Of a stretch of DNA of 36,338 nt, positions 14,867-23,159 are shown one piece after another. The notes under the pieces are model-generated. The model was not told the origin of the DNA, ran no database searches, and saw only the letters and a program-made list of their open reading frames with translations. Numbering within the stretch: the stretch's first letter is position 1; every line of letters begins with the position of its first letter. Origin of the DNA: Candidatus Gastranaerophilales bacterium (GTDB taxonomy: Bacteria > Cyanobacteriota > Vampirovibrionia > Gastranaerophilales > Gastranaerophilaceae); contig CALUSJ010000160.1 in the NCBI GenBank assembly GCA_944323405.1, forward strand, positions 1 to 36,338. Direction: 5' to 3'. The position numbers were made by a program, and so were the translations under genes.

Positions 14867-16105
14867 CTAATACTTATTCGATAATTTCATAGCTTTATAT
14901 AGTTCAAATACACTTAATAAAAAGAATAATCCGAAAACAGCCAAATAAGAGAGATTAGAATAGACTAAAACATTTCCGTATTTCACCGGCTCAAAAATAT
15001 TTAACAAAAAACCGCTCACTGTACCTAAGATACCAACCATCATAAAGAAACAAAAATTCATAATACTTACGGCTGTTCCAGAAACCATTTTTCGGTTTGT
15101 CAAATGTAACACTGGAACAAGTATTGAAGTAAGGCTTGCATTACCTGCAAGTATAAAGAATAAAAGTGCAATTAGCTTTGTTCTAATATTTAGAATTAGG
15201 CAGATACATATACACAACAGAACCAAAAAAGTTATTACTGAAGCATTTTTGAGATAAAGCACCCTATGATTATGACATAACTTGCAAAAAGAAGCGTTTA
15301 CAATATTAAAAACAGCTGCTATTACTGCCATTATAGAAAGTATCATGGCAGCATCAGCTGACGACATCAAGCAAAAGTCTTCAAGAAACTTTTTCCCAAG
15401 TATTGCTTGCACAACATATGATATTCCAAAATTACAGCAGGCAAAGCTAAATAAATTACGATTATGTTTTTTATGTAAAACCAACCTAAACGGTAAAAGC
15501 CGCATTTTCACATTTTTATTAATAGGTTGATTTTCAACATGTTTTGTAAGGATATAAAATAACAAAGCCGCAAAAGATATTACACCGGCTAAAACAAATA
15601 AGCATTCTCTCCAGCTCATATATTTCATCGCAAAAACAAAGGGAGCATTAGCAGCTATCCCTCCGGCGTACCCTATAAAAAGCATTATAGAAATTGCAAT
15701 ACCAAAATCTTTTTCAGAAACGCATGCTTTAATTTCACGGATTAAGCTCAAATAAAACATACTTCCGCCCAGCCCTACTAGTGCTCTTGAAAAATACATT
15801 AGATACAGATTTGATGAAATCGGAAATAATAATGTTCCAAGAGCGAGTATAATTGCACCCGTCAGTATAACTCTCAGCCCGCCAAAACGTTCTACCATTA
15901 CACCAATAATTAATTGATTAAATGCATATATATACATAAATATTGCACCGAAAGCTGTAATATATGGAGCACTTAAGTTTAATTCGTGCTGAAGAACGTC
16001 AAATATTGCACCCGGAATTGCTATACGATGAAAATTAGCGAAAAAATAAAATAAACAACCTAAAAATATTAACGAAAATGATATCCAAGCCTTCTTAGTA
16101 TTCAT
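14867..16105 (-). CDS. Major facilitator superfamily transporter
   Basis: The 412-residue integral membrane protein has about 12 helices. The loop 2-3 motif is VERFGGLRVILTG (variant of the MFS motif A), and helix 4 reads FSRALVGLGGSMFYLSLIREI. The layout resembles the sugar-phosphate or organic-acid branch of MFS, but the substrate cannot be told from sequence. The frame is open to an earlier ATG at 16129, but that codon lies inside the promoter at 16114-16142, so I choose the ATG at 16105, which begins MNTKKAWISF. The mRNA would have a leader of 1-2 nt at most. The gene lies downstream of waaA, with its own promoter. Confidence 0.87.
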   Translation of the reverse strand: MNTKKAWISFSLIFLGCLFYFFANFHRIAIPGAIFDVLQHELNLSAPYITAFGAIFMYIYAFNQLIIGVMVERFGGLRVILTGAIILALGTLLFPISSNLYLMYFSRALVGLGGSMFYLSLIREIKACVSEKDFGIAISIMLFIGYAGGIAANAPFVFAMKYMSWRECLFVLAGVISFAALLFYILTKHVENQPINKNVKMRLLPFRLVLHKKHNRNLFSFACCNFGISYVVQAILGKKFLEDFCLMSSADAAMILSIMAVIAAVFNIVNASFCKLCHNHRVLYLKNASVITFLVLLCICICLILNIRTKLIALLFFILAGNASLTSILVPVLHLTNRKMVSGTAVSIMNFCFFMMVGILGTVSGFLLNIFEPVKYGNVLVYSNLSYLAVFGLFFLLSVFELYKAMKLSNKY

Positions 16106-16113
16106 AATGTAGT

Positions 16114-16142
16114 AAAATACTGCTAACAAATACTCTTGTCAA
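16114..16142 (-). promoter_or_regulatory. Promoter of the MFS gene, near-leaderless
   Basis: Minus strand TTGACA (16137-16142), 17 bp, TATTTT (16114-16119), then 8 nt to the ATG at 16105. The -35 box begins 4 bp after the waaA stop codon. Confidence 0.6.
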
Positions 16143-16146
16143 TCAG

Positions 16147-17367
16147 TTAAGAAAGTTTATGCTTCAGTATATTTAAAACAAATTCCAAAGCACCCTGCTG
16201 CTCTTGAAATACTTTTTTGCCTGCTAAAGAAGTCTTAGAATATAAATCTTTATCACGCAGGAGTTTACCGGCAGTTTCTATAAGCTCACCAGGAGTATTT
16301 ACTACAAATCCGGCACCTGCATTTTGGATAATTGCGTAAATATCCTTAAAATTGTTAATTGAAGGCCCTGAAATCACTGGTTTTCCAAATATTACTGCCT
16401 CCAAAGGGTTATGCCCGCCTGTTTTATTAAAGCTTCCGCCTATAAAAGCGATATCACAAAATGCAAAGATTTTACCTAATTCCCCCATAGTATCGAGTAT
16501 CATAACATCGCTGCACAGTAAATCTCCGCCCTCTGAGCGCAATACATAATTTTTCACTACCGATTTTACTTCATCAAGTCTTGTCAAATGCCTTGGTGCA
16601 ATTACAAACTTCAAATCGTCATATGTCTTTTTTAATTCTTTATAAGCCTCAAAAACAATTTCGTCTTCGCCTGAATGCGTAGATGCAGCCAAAAATACTC
16701 TGCCCTCTCTCTTCAAATCAATATCTACATTCGGAGGAGTGATATCAAACTTTAAATTATTCATACGCTTTGTTGAATTTGGCTCAGCACCCAATTCAAG
16801 AAATTTATTCAAGTCTTCTGTACTTTGGGTAAATATTCCAGTATAATTTGCCAGCAGCGGCTTGAAAAAAAACTTTAGCTTTTTATACGAATTAAATGTT
16901 CTATCCGAAATTCGTCCGTTTATAATATATAAATCAATATTACGTTTCCGGCATTCTTTTCCGAAATTAGGCCATATCTCAGTTTCTGCCATTAAAATAT
17001 CAGTTGGTTTAATTTTGTCCAAAAAACGACTCACACAGCTCGGAACATCAAAAGGAAAGTATGTTACTAAATCCACAACCTCCCCGAGCTTTTTATGAGC
17101 AATTTCCTGTCCTGTATTCGTACCTGTAGTTACTATTATTTGAGCAGATGGAAATGTCTTGCGTGTTTCTTTGACCAATTTTTCGATTGCATTTATTTCT
17201 CCAACCGATACGCCGTGAAACATTATTACACGACCCTTAGGTTCAAATCCATTTACTTGCCCTAGTTTTAAACTGTATGCCTCACTTGAATAACCAAAAT
17301 GTCTATGTAGTAAATACAAAAGCGGAGAGGTCAATCTAAAAACTGTTTCACTGATTAATCCTATCAT
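16147..17367 (-). CDS. waaA: 3-deoxy-D-manno-octulosonic acid (KDO) transferase
   Basis: This 406-residue GT-B glycosyltransferase transfers KDO from CMP-KDO to lipid A precursor on the cytoplasmic face of the inner membrane. The N-terminal hydrophobic anchor is followed by FHGVSVGE (50-57), which holds the catalytic Glu57. The C-terminal half has FIGGSFNKTGGHNPLEA, the nucleotide-sugar binding signature of WaaA. Length is close to E. coli WaaA (425). Translation is coupled to the upstream GT83 gene through a 4-bp ATGA overlap. Its presence implies an outer membrane with KDO-containing LPS. Confidence 0.93.
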   Translation of the reverse strand: MIGLISETVFRLTSPLLYLLHRHFGYSSEAYSLKLGQVNGFEPKGRVIMFHGVSVGEINAIEKLVKETRKTFPSAQIIVTTGTNTGQEIAHKKLGEVVDLVTYFPFDVPSCVSRFLDKIKPTDILMAETEIWPNFGKECRKRNIDLYIINGRISDRTFNSYKKLKFFFKPLLANYTGIFTQSTEDLNKFLELGAEPNSTKRMNNLKFDITPPNVDIDLKREGRVFLAASTHSGEDEIVFEAYKELKKTYDDLKFVIAPRHLTRLDEVKSVVKNYVLRSEGGDLLCSDVMILDTMGELGKIFAFCDIAFIGGSFNKTGGHNPLEAVIFGKPVISGPSINNFKDIYAIIQNAGAGFVVNTPGELIETAGKLLRDKDLYSKTSLAGKKVFQEQQGALEFVLNILKHKLS

Positions 17368-19007
17368 TTAACCCTTTCTACTAATATATATTTTCTTCCC
17401 TCTGCAATAACATTGTATTTCAAAACTCTTATATCACGGGTTAAGTCTTCGTAAGGTATAATAATTAGATTATTCTCCTTGTCCAACGCCCGCTTTAAAT
17501 CTTCAATTCCATACTCCGGCCCGTATTCTACAGGTTTACCGCCATAATATATTAATGAATATTTATGAGAAAATCTGTAACACGTAAGCGTTTTATTATT
17601 TTCTTTTGCATACTGCGCAAATTTCAACAAATCATTCTGTCCAAAAGCATAATCAATTTCAAAAAACTTCTCTGTCCCATAAGCTGACAAAACTAGTATA
17701 AATATAACATAAGTAAAAAATACACCAAGATAGCGTTCTTTTTTTGCAAAAACAATTGATAAAATACCAAATAACGCAAAGGATATTATACACAAATTCT
17801 TAGCTGGCAAAATATCACAATACAACTGATATGGCAGGAATAATGCCGAATAAGATGCGATAATAGCAGCTAAAACAGCCAGCCCGCCTAATACATAAAC
17901 CGTTTTGTTAATAATCCTGCTATATTCGCCACGTTCAATATAATTTGCCCAGATATACCCACCAAGACAAGCAAGAGAAGGATAAATCGGCAATATATAT
18001 GTTATAAGCTTTGTTTTTGAAATAGAGAAAAAGAATAATGTAAATACTACCACTACTCCATTAAAAAGTAAAAATTTTCTTGTATCACTCAAATTTTTGA
18101 ATTCAAAATCTTTTTTGATTATTTTCCTTATCAAAACCGAGAAGGTCGAAACAATCCAAGGGAAGAACCCCCACAAAAGCGTTACAAAATAAAACCAGAA
18201 AGGCTGTTCTCGCCCAAGTTCTTTTGAGCCCAAAAAGCGTGAAACATGATGTTTAATTATGTATTCATTAAAAAACAAAGGATCGTGCAATTCTAACATT
18301 GCAATATGCCAAGGAAGGATTATTATAAAAAATATAACAAACCCCACAATAAAATACTGTGGTCTAAAAATCTCTTTAAATTTTCTAGAAACTATTGCAA
18401 TAAAAAACATTGAGCCAAACGGAACCACAAACCCAGGAATACCTTTAGCCAATACTGCCAATCCAGAAAAAACATAAAACAACCACCAAAAATATTTCTT
18501 GTTTTGCTCTTTACAAAAATAAGTGAACATACCAAATGCAAGAGAGAACCATACGCAAGTTGAGAGTACAATATCAAGAATTGCGAATTTAGAAAGAATA
18601 ACAAATTCAAATGATGTAGCCAGCATAAGAGCAGCAACAACACCGTAGGTTCTGGAGACTATTTTTCTGCCTAAAAAATATGTTAAAAACGAACACATTG
18701 TACCGTAAAAAGCAACTGGGAATCTTGCCGTAAATTCATTGATTTTACCAAATAGCGCAAATGAAAGACATTCACCCCAAAAGTACAAAGGCGGTTTTTC
18801 GAAAAAATACCTTTTATTCAAATACAAGGTCAAAAAATCTTTAGAATTGAACATATCTTTTGCCATTGAAACATATCGGGATTCATCTACATCCATTAAT
18901 GCATACGCCCAGATATTATGAAAGAATATGAAATAAAACAATATCATAAGTCCTAGAATTGTAAACAATTCCGAATGTTTAAAAACAAACTCTCTTATTT
19001 TCGTCAT
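17364..19007 (-). CDS. ArnT-like (GT39/GT83) membrane glycosyltransferase
   Basis: This 547-residue polytopic GT-C enzyme has about 11-12 membrane helices. The first periplasmic loop contains the catalytic acidic pair in MDVDESRYVSMAKDM (D41/E42), followed by YFFEKPPLYFWGECLSFALFG, the classic ArnT/PMT-family pattern. These enzymes use a polyprenyl-phosphate sugar as donor; ArnT puts aminoarabinose on lipid A. Being in an operon with waaA suggests a lipid A or core target (inference). The ATG at 19007 has GAGGAT at good spacing. The C-terminal periplasmic domain is short. Confidence 0.88.
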   Translation of the reverse strand: MTKIREFVFKHSELFTILGLMILFYFIFFHNIWAYALMDVDESRYVSMAKDMFNSKDFLTLYLNKRYFFEKPPLYFWGECLSFALFGKINEFTARFPVAFYGTMCSFLTYFLGRKIVSRTYGVVAALMLATSFEFVILSKFAILDIVLSTCVWFSLAFGMFTYFCKEQNKKYFWWLFYVFSGLAVLAKGIPGFVVPFGSMFFIAIVSRKFKEIFRPQYFIVGFVIFFIIILPWHIAMLELHDPLFFNEYIIKHHVSRFLGSKELGREQPFWFYFVTLLWGFFPWIVSTFSVLIRKIIKKDFEFKNLSDTRKFLLFNGVVVVFTLFFFSISKTKLITYILPIYPSLACLGGYIWANYIERGEYSRIINKTVYVLGGLAVLAAIIASYSALFLPYQLYCDILPAKNLCIISFALFGILSIVFAKKERYLGVFFTYVIFILVLSAYGTEKFFEIDYAFGQNDLLKFAQYAKENNKTLTCYRFSHKYSLIYYGGKPVEYGPEYGIEDLKRALDKENNLIIIPYEDLTRDIRVLKYNVIAEGRKYILVERVK

Positions 19008-19058
19008 AAATTATCCTCAGTATTATCTATAAGTTTATCATAAAGATAATAAGAAATT

Positions 19059-19961
19059 TTATTTATTTTTTATAGAATCAATACCCGGGCCTATATACTT
19101 TCCAATCAAAACTTCTTCTACAAAATAATCTATAGGTTTTATTGCAAGTCCAAGAGCTACAAATCCACCAAGCGTTTTTAAAAAATCACCTTTCATCATT
19201 TTTTGCTTTTGAAATTTACTTAAAACATTTTTTATTGCAACATTCTCGGTTTGTCCGTATTTTAAATTCTTTATATATTCGGAATACCATTTTGACGCTT
19301 TAAATTCTGTTGAAGGGTTTAAAATATCTTTTCGAAGCTTTATTAAATCTTCTATTGTTCTTTCTGTATATTTTGAAATGCTGGACTTTTTATCCGTTTT
19401 AAACACTCTAAATATGTTTTGATATGATTTCTTCTTATCTTTATAATCCATAGAATCAGAAACAATATTTAAAAATTCTTTTGTACACTCATTATCTCTA
19501 CCATGAAAAGCATGCATTTTACCGTTTGCAATAAATTGCTCTGCAAGCTTTGAAATATGCTCCTTAGAATTAAGACTTATTTTGTCAGCGCCTAATTTCC
19601 CAAATTGCGAAAATACATTTTGTCCGAGTTTTACAGCAATAAGCGGCAGAAAAATACTTGCCATCCCCTGAAAAACTGCCTGTTTTAAACATCTTCTTGA
19701 ATCTGGACTATATTCATTTTTATCATTTTTATACTTATCATAAATATCAGCACCAATATATAAAAGTGCCGGTATCCAACTTAAAGTAGCATAATTTCCT
19801 ATAACAGGCCTTAAAGCTTCTCCGACTTCATTTGTAAATGCAGCACCTCTTAGGGGCCACCTCATAAGAGGATCTTTATATTCACCCGTCGTTTTATCTA
19901 TCGTACGATTATCCGCCTTAAAACTTTTTTGTTTTTGTGATACTGCATCTAGAGTTAACAA
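19059..19961 (-). CDS. Lineage-type protein of unknown function with membrane-active C-terminus
   Basis: About 300 residues. The N-terminal part has MRWPLRGAAFTNEVGEALRP, then NYATLSWIPALLYIGADIYDKYKND with a hydrophobic segment. A second hydrophobic segment (QGMASIFLPLIAVKLGQ) follows, then a charged helical middle and a third hydrophobic stretch (LGGFVALGLAIKPIDYFVEE) near the end. I do not know a named family. Start choice: GGAGG precedes TTG at 19961 by 6 nt, whereas the GTG at 19967 is too close to it, so TTG at 19961 is preferred. It is transcribed from the promoter with the perfect HLR1-like box (19985-20043). The GT83 gene follows after 51 bp. Confidence 0.75.
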   Translation of the reverse strand: MLTLDAVSQKQKSFKADNRTIDKTTGEYKDPLMRWPLRGAAFTNEVGEALRPVIGNYATLSWIPALLYIGADIYDKYKNDKNEYSPDSRRCLKQAVFQGMASIFLPLIAVKLGQNVFSQFGKLGADKISLNSKEHISKLAEQFIANGKMHAFHGRDNECTKEFLNIVSDSMDYKDKKKSYQNIFRVFKTDKKSSISKYTERTIEDLIKLRKDILNPSTEFKASKWYSEYIKNLKYGQTENVAIKNVLSKFQKQKMMKGDFLKTLGGFVALGLAIKPIDYFVEEVLIGKYIGPGIDSIKNK

Positions 19962-19984
19962 AACCACCCTCCATATTGTGTCTG

Positions 19985-20043
19985 ATGTGTATATAACGTA
20001 TGAAAAAAATATTTTTTTTGTTTTATTTACAAAATTTTACAAA
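19985..20043 (-). promoter_or_regulatory. Shared-architecture promoter with a perfect HLR1-type box
   Basis: On the plus strand 20026-20043 reads TTTACA-AA-AT-TTTACA-AA. This is an exact match to the HLR1 consensus, two (G/T)TTACA(T/A)(T/A) repeats separated by 2 nt, bound by RpaB in cyanobacteria. Downstream on the minus strand is ATACGTTATATACACAT (19985-20001), the same TATATA box found at three other places, with spacing differing by one base. Confidence 0.6.
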
Positions 20044-20113
20044 GTAAAAGATAAAGATGGATTATTAAAACTTACAATATTATTAAAATAAGGCATCTGT
20101 ATTTGCATATTTA

Positions 20114-20132
20114 TGTCAGGCAATGCCTGACA
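20114..20132. repeat. Perfect 9-bp inverted repeat downstream of gyrA
   Basis: TGTCAGGCA and TGCCTGACA flank a single A. There is no T-tract, so it is not a simple terminator. It lies 2 bp from the larger palindrome and may belong to the same dispersed element. Confidence 0.7.
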
Positions 20133-20134
20133 AT

Positions 20135-20169
20135 TGTCATTGCGAGAACGAATCGTCCTCGCAATGACA
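20135..20169. repeat. REP-like palindromic element (TCATTGCGAG type)
   Basis: TGTCATTGCGAG (20135-20146) pairs with CTCGCAATGACA (20158-20169). The interior continues as ACGA/TCGT after one mismatch, giving an almost complete 35-bp palindrome. The TCATTGCGAG core is known from dispersed intergenic palindromes in many unrelated bacterial genomes. Its GC content is higher than its surroundings, which fits an inserted repeat. Confidence 0.7.
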
Positions 20170-20227
20170 TCAAGAATTTGAATAGGTCTATTGTTTACCC
20201 TAATTTTTCTATTATATGTTTATAATC

Positions 20228-22792
20228 TTACTGTTCATCAGTCTCTATAATTGAAATTTGTTCGCTGTCAGCCATCTGTTCTACTGTGCATCCGCCTGAT
20301 ATACCAGCATCAGAACCATCAACATTTTCTTCTTTATCAGTATTTACAATCTTATTAACAGATACAACTGTATCATTATCAGTTAAGTTTTGAGCTCTTA
20401 CACCAGTTGCAGGACGTCCTTGGCAAGAAATATCTCCGGCTTTAATCCTTGTAACAATACCGTTTGCCGTTACAAGCATAATCTCATCACTTTCTTCTAC
20501 TATTGTTAAAGCTACTAGTCTTGACATATTTGACTTAAACTTAGTCGCAATAAGTCCTATTCCGCCTCTATTTTGAGTCCTGAATTCAGAAAGTTTTGTG
20601 CGTTTTCCAAAGCCATCAGATGTTACAACGAGGAGATCCGCATCATAATTCTTAGGAACAATATCACATCCGATAATTGTATCAGCAGCTCGAAGTTTCA
20701 TTGATGTAACCCCGCGAGCACTTCTTCCCAGCGGTCTCAAATCCTCAATAGGGAACCTTATCGCCATACCACAAGATGTACCGATTATTATTTCATCATT
20801 CGGTTTTGCCAATTTTACCCAATTGAGTCTATCGCCTTCTTCCAGAGATATTGCTATGATACCGCTTCTTCTAATGCTAGCAAAATTATCAAGCTCAATA
20901 CGTTTTATATAGCCTTTTTGAGTCAACATTATAAGATTTAGTTCGTGAGAGAAATTACTTACAGGAACAACCGCTGTAATAGTTTCACCCTGCTCAATCG
21001 GAAGCACATTTACTATAGGAAGTCCTTTAGATTGACGACCGCCTTCAGGGAAATCATATACATTCAGGCTATACACGATACCCTTTGAAGAGAAGAATAA
21101 CACCTTATCATGCATCATTGCGGTAAAGAAATGCTGAATATCATCATCATCTTTTGTTTTTATACCAGCTTTACCACGTGTTGCACGATTCTGACGCTCA
21201 AAAGTATCAAGAGCAATTCTCTTCAAATACCCTTGATGTGTAATAAACACTGCCATTGGAGTATTAGGAGTCAAATCCTCTATTGTAACTTCACCCTGCT
21301 CTGGAACAATTTGAGTTTTTCTGTCATCACCGTATTTTTCCTTGTCTTCAAGAAGTTCAGTCTTAATAATATCAAGAACTTTTTGTCTGTCTGCAAGAAT
21401 ACCCTCATATTCCGTAATCTTTTTGAGAAGTTCGTCATACTCATTCTTAATCTTATCTTGCTCTAAGCCTGTCAATCTTCTTAACTGCATTTCCAAAATT
21501 GCATTCGCTTGATCGACATCAAGCCCGAATCTGCTCATCAAACCAACTCTAGCATCATCCGTAGTTTTAGATTTTTTAATTAGTTCAATAACTTCATCTA
21601 AAGAGCCTAAAGCAATCAATAAACCTGCCAAAATATGAGCTCTGATTTTTGCTTTCTTTAAGAAATAAATAGTTCTTCTTGTAACAATTTCAACCCTATG
21701 TTCCACAAACTCATTCAAAACTTCATAAAGGTTAAGCAACCTTGGCTGTTTACCGCATAAAGTAACCATATTCACACCGAATGTTGTTGCAAGCTGTGTA
21801 TACTTAAACAGATTATTCTTAACAACTTCCGGCTTAGCGTCACGCTTTAGTTCAATTACAATACGCATACCGTCTCTATCTGATTCATCACGTAAATCAG
21901 ATATTCCATTTATTCTCTGCTCTTTGACTAAATCTGCAATTTTTTCAATCAACTGCGCCTTGTTAACCTGATATGGGATTTCTGTTACAATAATGGCCGT
22001 TCTTGTCTGTCTTCCGGCACCGCCCGGAATTTCCTCAATAGTCGCAACTGCTGACATCTTAATCGAGCCGCGGCCGGTTTCATAAGCTTGTTTTATATCG
22101 CTTAACCCAACTATTGTAGCAGCAGTCGGGAAATCAGGACCTTTAATATGTTCCATCAGCCCTTCAACCGTAATCTGCGGATTATCAATCAACGCAATAG
22201 TACCATCTACAACTTCTCTTAAGTTATGAGGCGGAATATTTGTTGCCATACCTACAGCAATGCCTGAAACACCGTTAAGAAGAAGCATCGGAAGCCTTAC
22301 AGGAAGTACAGACGGCTCTTCCAATGAACCATCAAAGTTCGGTACAAAATCAACCGTTTCACAATCTATATCTGCAAGCATTGATGTTGTAATCTTATGC
22401 ATTCTGGCCTCTGTATAACGCATTGCAGCAGCACTATCGCCGTCTACAGAACCAAAGTTTCCATGCCCGTCAACCACAAGATATCTTGTATTGAAATCCT
22501 GCGCCAAACGCACAAGGGCTTCATAAACAGAACTATCACCATGCGGGTGGTATTTACCTAAAACTTCACCAACAATACGAGCACATTTCTTAAACGGCTT
22601 GTCTGGAGTCATGCCCAATTCATTCATTGCATAGAGAATACGTCTATGTACAGGTTTTAACCCATCCCTTACATCAGGAAGCGCACGTCCTACGATTACA
22701 CTCATAGCATAATCTATATAGCACTTTTTCATCTCTTCTCTTATATTTACTGGAACAATTTTACCGTCTGAAAACATATTCTGCTGTGCCAA
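20228..22792 (-). CDS. gyrA: DNA gyrase subunit A
   Basis: This 854-residue type II topoisomerase subunit introduces negative supercoils together with GyrB. The breakage-reunion domain has catalytic R125-Y126 in [11 protein letters not shown]. The quinolone-resistance region reads [18 protein letters not shown]. coli S83 corresponds to S87 and D87 to E91, the acidic residue usual in many wild-type gyrases. The C-terminal beta-pinwheel is complete, with the GyrA-box-like [13 protein letters not shown] near residue 535, so this is GyrA and not ParC. The start is TTG at 22792, with AGAGGAG 8 nt upstream. The acidic tail is unusual in having two cysteines. gyrB is not in the window. Confidence 0.97.
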   Translation of the reverse strand: MAQQNMFSDGKIVPVNIREEMKKCYIDYAMSVIVGRALPDVRDGLKPVHRRILYAMNELGMTPDKPFKKCARIVGEVLGKYHPHGDSSVYEALVRLAQDFNTRYLVVDGHGNFGSVDGDSAAAMRYTEARMHKITTSMLADIDCETVDFVPNFDGSLEEPSVLPVRLPMLLLNGVSGIAVGMATNIPPHNLREVVDGTIALIDNPQITVEGLMEHIKGPDFPTAATIVGLSDIKQAYETGRGSIKMSAVATIEEIPGGAGRQTRTAIIVTEIPYQVNKAQLIEKIADLVKEQRINGISDLRDESDRDGMRIVIELKRDAKPEVVKNNLFKYTQLATTFGVNMVTLCGKQPRLLNLYEVLNEFVEHRVEIVTRRTIYFLKKAKIRAHILAGLLIALGSLDEVIELIKKSKTTDDARVGLMSRFGLDVDQANAILEMQLRRLTGLEQDKIKNEYDELLKKITEYEGILADRQKVLDIIKTELLEDKEKYGDDRKTQIVPEQGEVTIEDLTPNTPMAVFITHQGYLKRIALDTFERQNRATRGKAGIKTKDDDDIQHFFTAMMHDKVLFFSSKGIVYSLNVYDFPEGGRQSKGLPIVNVLPIEQGETITAVVPVSNFSHELNLIMLTQKGYIKRIELDNFASIRRSGIIAISLEEGDRLNWVKLAKPNDEIIIGTSCGMAIRFPIEDLRPLGRSARGVTSMKLRAADTIIGCDIVPKNYDADLLVVTSDGFGKRTKLSEFRTQNRGGIGLIATKFKSNMSRLVALTIVEESDEIMLVTANGIVTRIKAGDISCQGRPATGVRAQNLTDNDTVVSVNKIVNTDKEENVDGSDAGISGGCTVEQMADSEQISIIETDEQ

Positions 22793-22826
22793 AATCTTTC
22801 TCCTCTATCCCGCTATAACTAATTAC

Positions 22827-22854
22827 ATGCTAGCACAAAAAAGAGCAGTGTAAA
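22827..22854 (-). promoter_or_regulatory. Candidate gyrA promoter
   Basis: Minus strand TTTACA (22849-22854), 16 bp, TAGCAT (22827-22832) preceded by TG (extended -10). The leader would be about 28 nt, including the AGAGGAG site. Confidence 0.5.
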
Positions 22855-22922
22855 GCAAGATATTATATAAAAATATTTTATATATACTTCTTAAATCCTT
22901 ATTTAATAAGTCTTTAAGGAGT

Positions 22923-22982
22923 GTAACATTTTTTTAAAAATAGGCAATTTTTTAAAACAAGATAACTTTATATATATGTAAG
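22923..22982 (+). promoter_or_regulatory. Shared-architecture promoter of an intergenic transcript
   Basis: GTAACATTT begins at 22923, GGCAATTTT at 22943, and TAACTTTATATATATGTAAG spans 22963-22982. This is the same order and exact spacing as at 7071-7012 on the other strand, with the last 17 bases identical. It points towards the decarboxylase gene and is followed by a terminator, not by a gene. Confidence 0.5.
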
Positions 22983-22984
22983 GG

Positions 22985-23128
22985 AAAAATGAAGAAAGTA
23001 AAAAGTTAGAAAAGCAATATAGATTAAATTTTAAATCGTAGTTTGTAACAAATATTACCCAATAAATATTCTCTCTTAATATCCTCGTGTTTATTTAATG
23101 TTTGCCATTTGCGGCAAACTTTTTTTTT
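22985..23128 (+). ncRNA. Candidate small RNA or leader transcript of about 145 nt
   Basis: The segment begins just after the 22923-22982 promoter and ends at an intrinsic terminator (23100-23128). The only translatable frame with a possible ribosome-binding site is six codons, MKKVKS, at 22989-23009, after AAGGG. The downstream decarboxylase gene has its own promoter after the terminator, so this looks like an independent small RNA and not its leader. Confidence 0.4.
23100..23128 (+). terminator. Intrinsic terminator in the gyrA-decarboxylase gap
   Basis: GTTTGCC (23100-23106) and GGCAAAC (23113-23119) pair perfectly around a 6-nt loop and are followed by nine T residues. The end of the T-tract runs into the -35 box of the next promoter. 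Confidence 0.85.
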
Positions 23129-23153
23129 GCATATTTATTATCTATGGTAAAAT
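23126..23153 (+). promoter_or_regulatory. Promoter giving a leaderless decarboxylase mRNA
   Basis: TTTGCA (23126-23131), 16 bp, TAAAAT (23148-23153), then 6 nt to the ATG at 23160. No Shine-Dalgarno sequence is present. Confidence 0.55.
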
Positions 23154-23159
23154 GCTCTT

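Noticed and set aside
16106-16129. Upstream ATG of the MFS gene at 16129
   Set aside because: It lies between the -35 and -10 boxes of the gene's own promoter.
19021-19051. TATTATCT/AGATAATA hairpin between the gene at 19059 and the GT83 gene
   Set aside because: The 15-nt AT-rich loop and lack of a T-tract make a terminator or riboswitch unlikely.
21110-21466. 118-codon frame antisense to gyrA
   Set aside because: It lies wholly within a conserved essential gene and has no ribosome-binding site or recognisable domain.
20228-22792. ParC instead of GyrA
   Set aside because: A full six-blade C-terminal region and a GyrA-box-like QNRATRGK segment are present.
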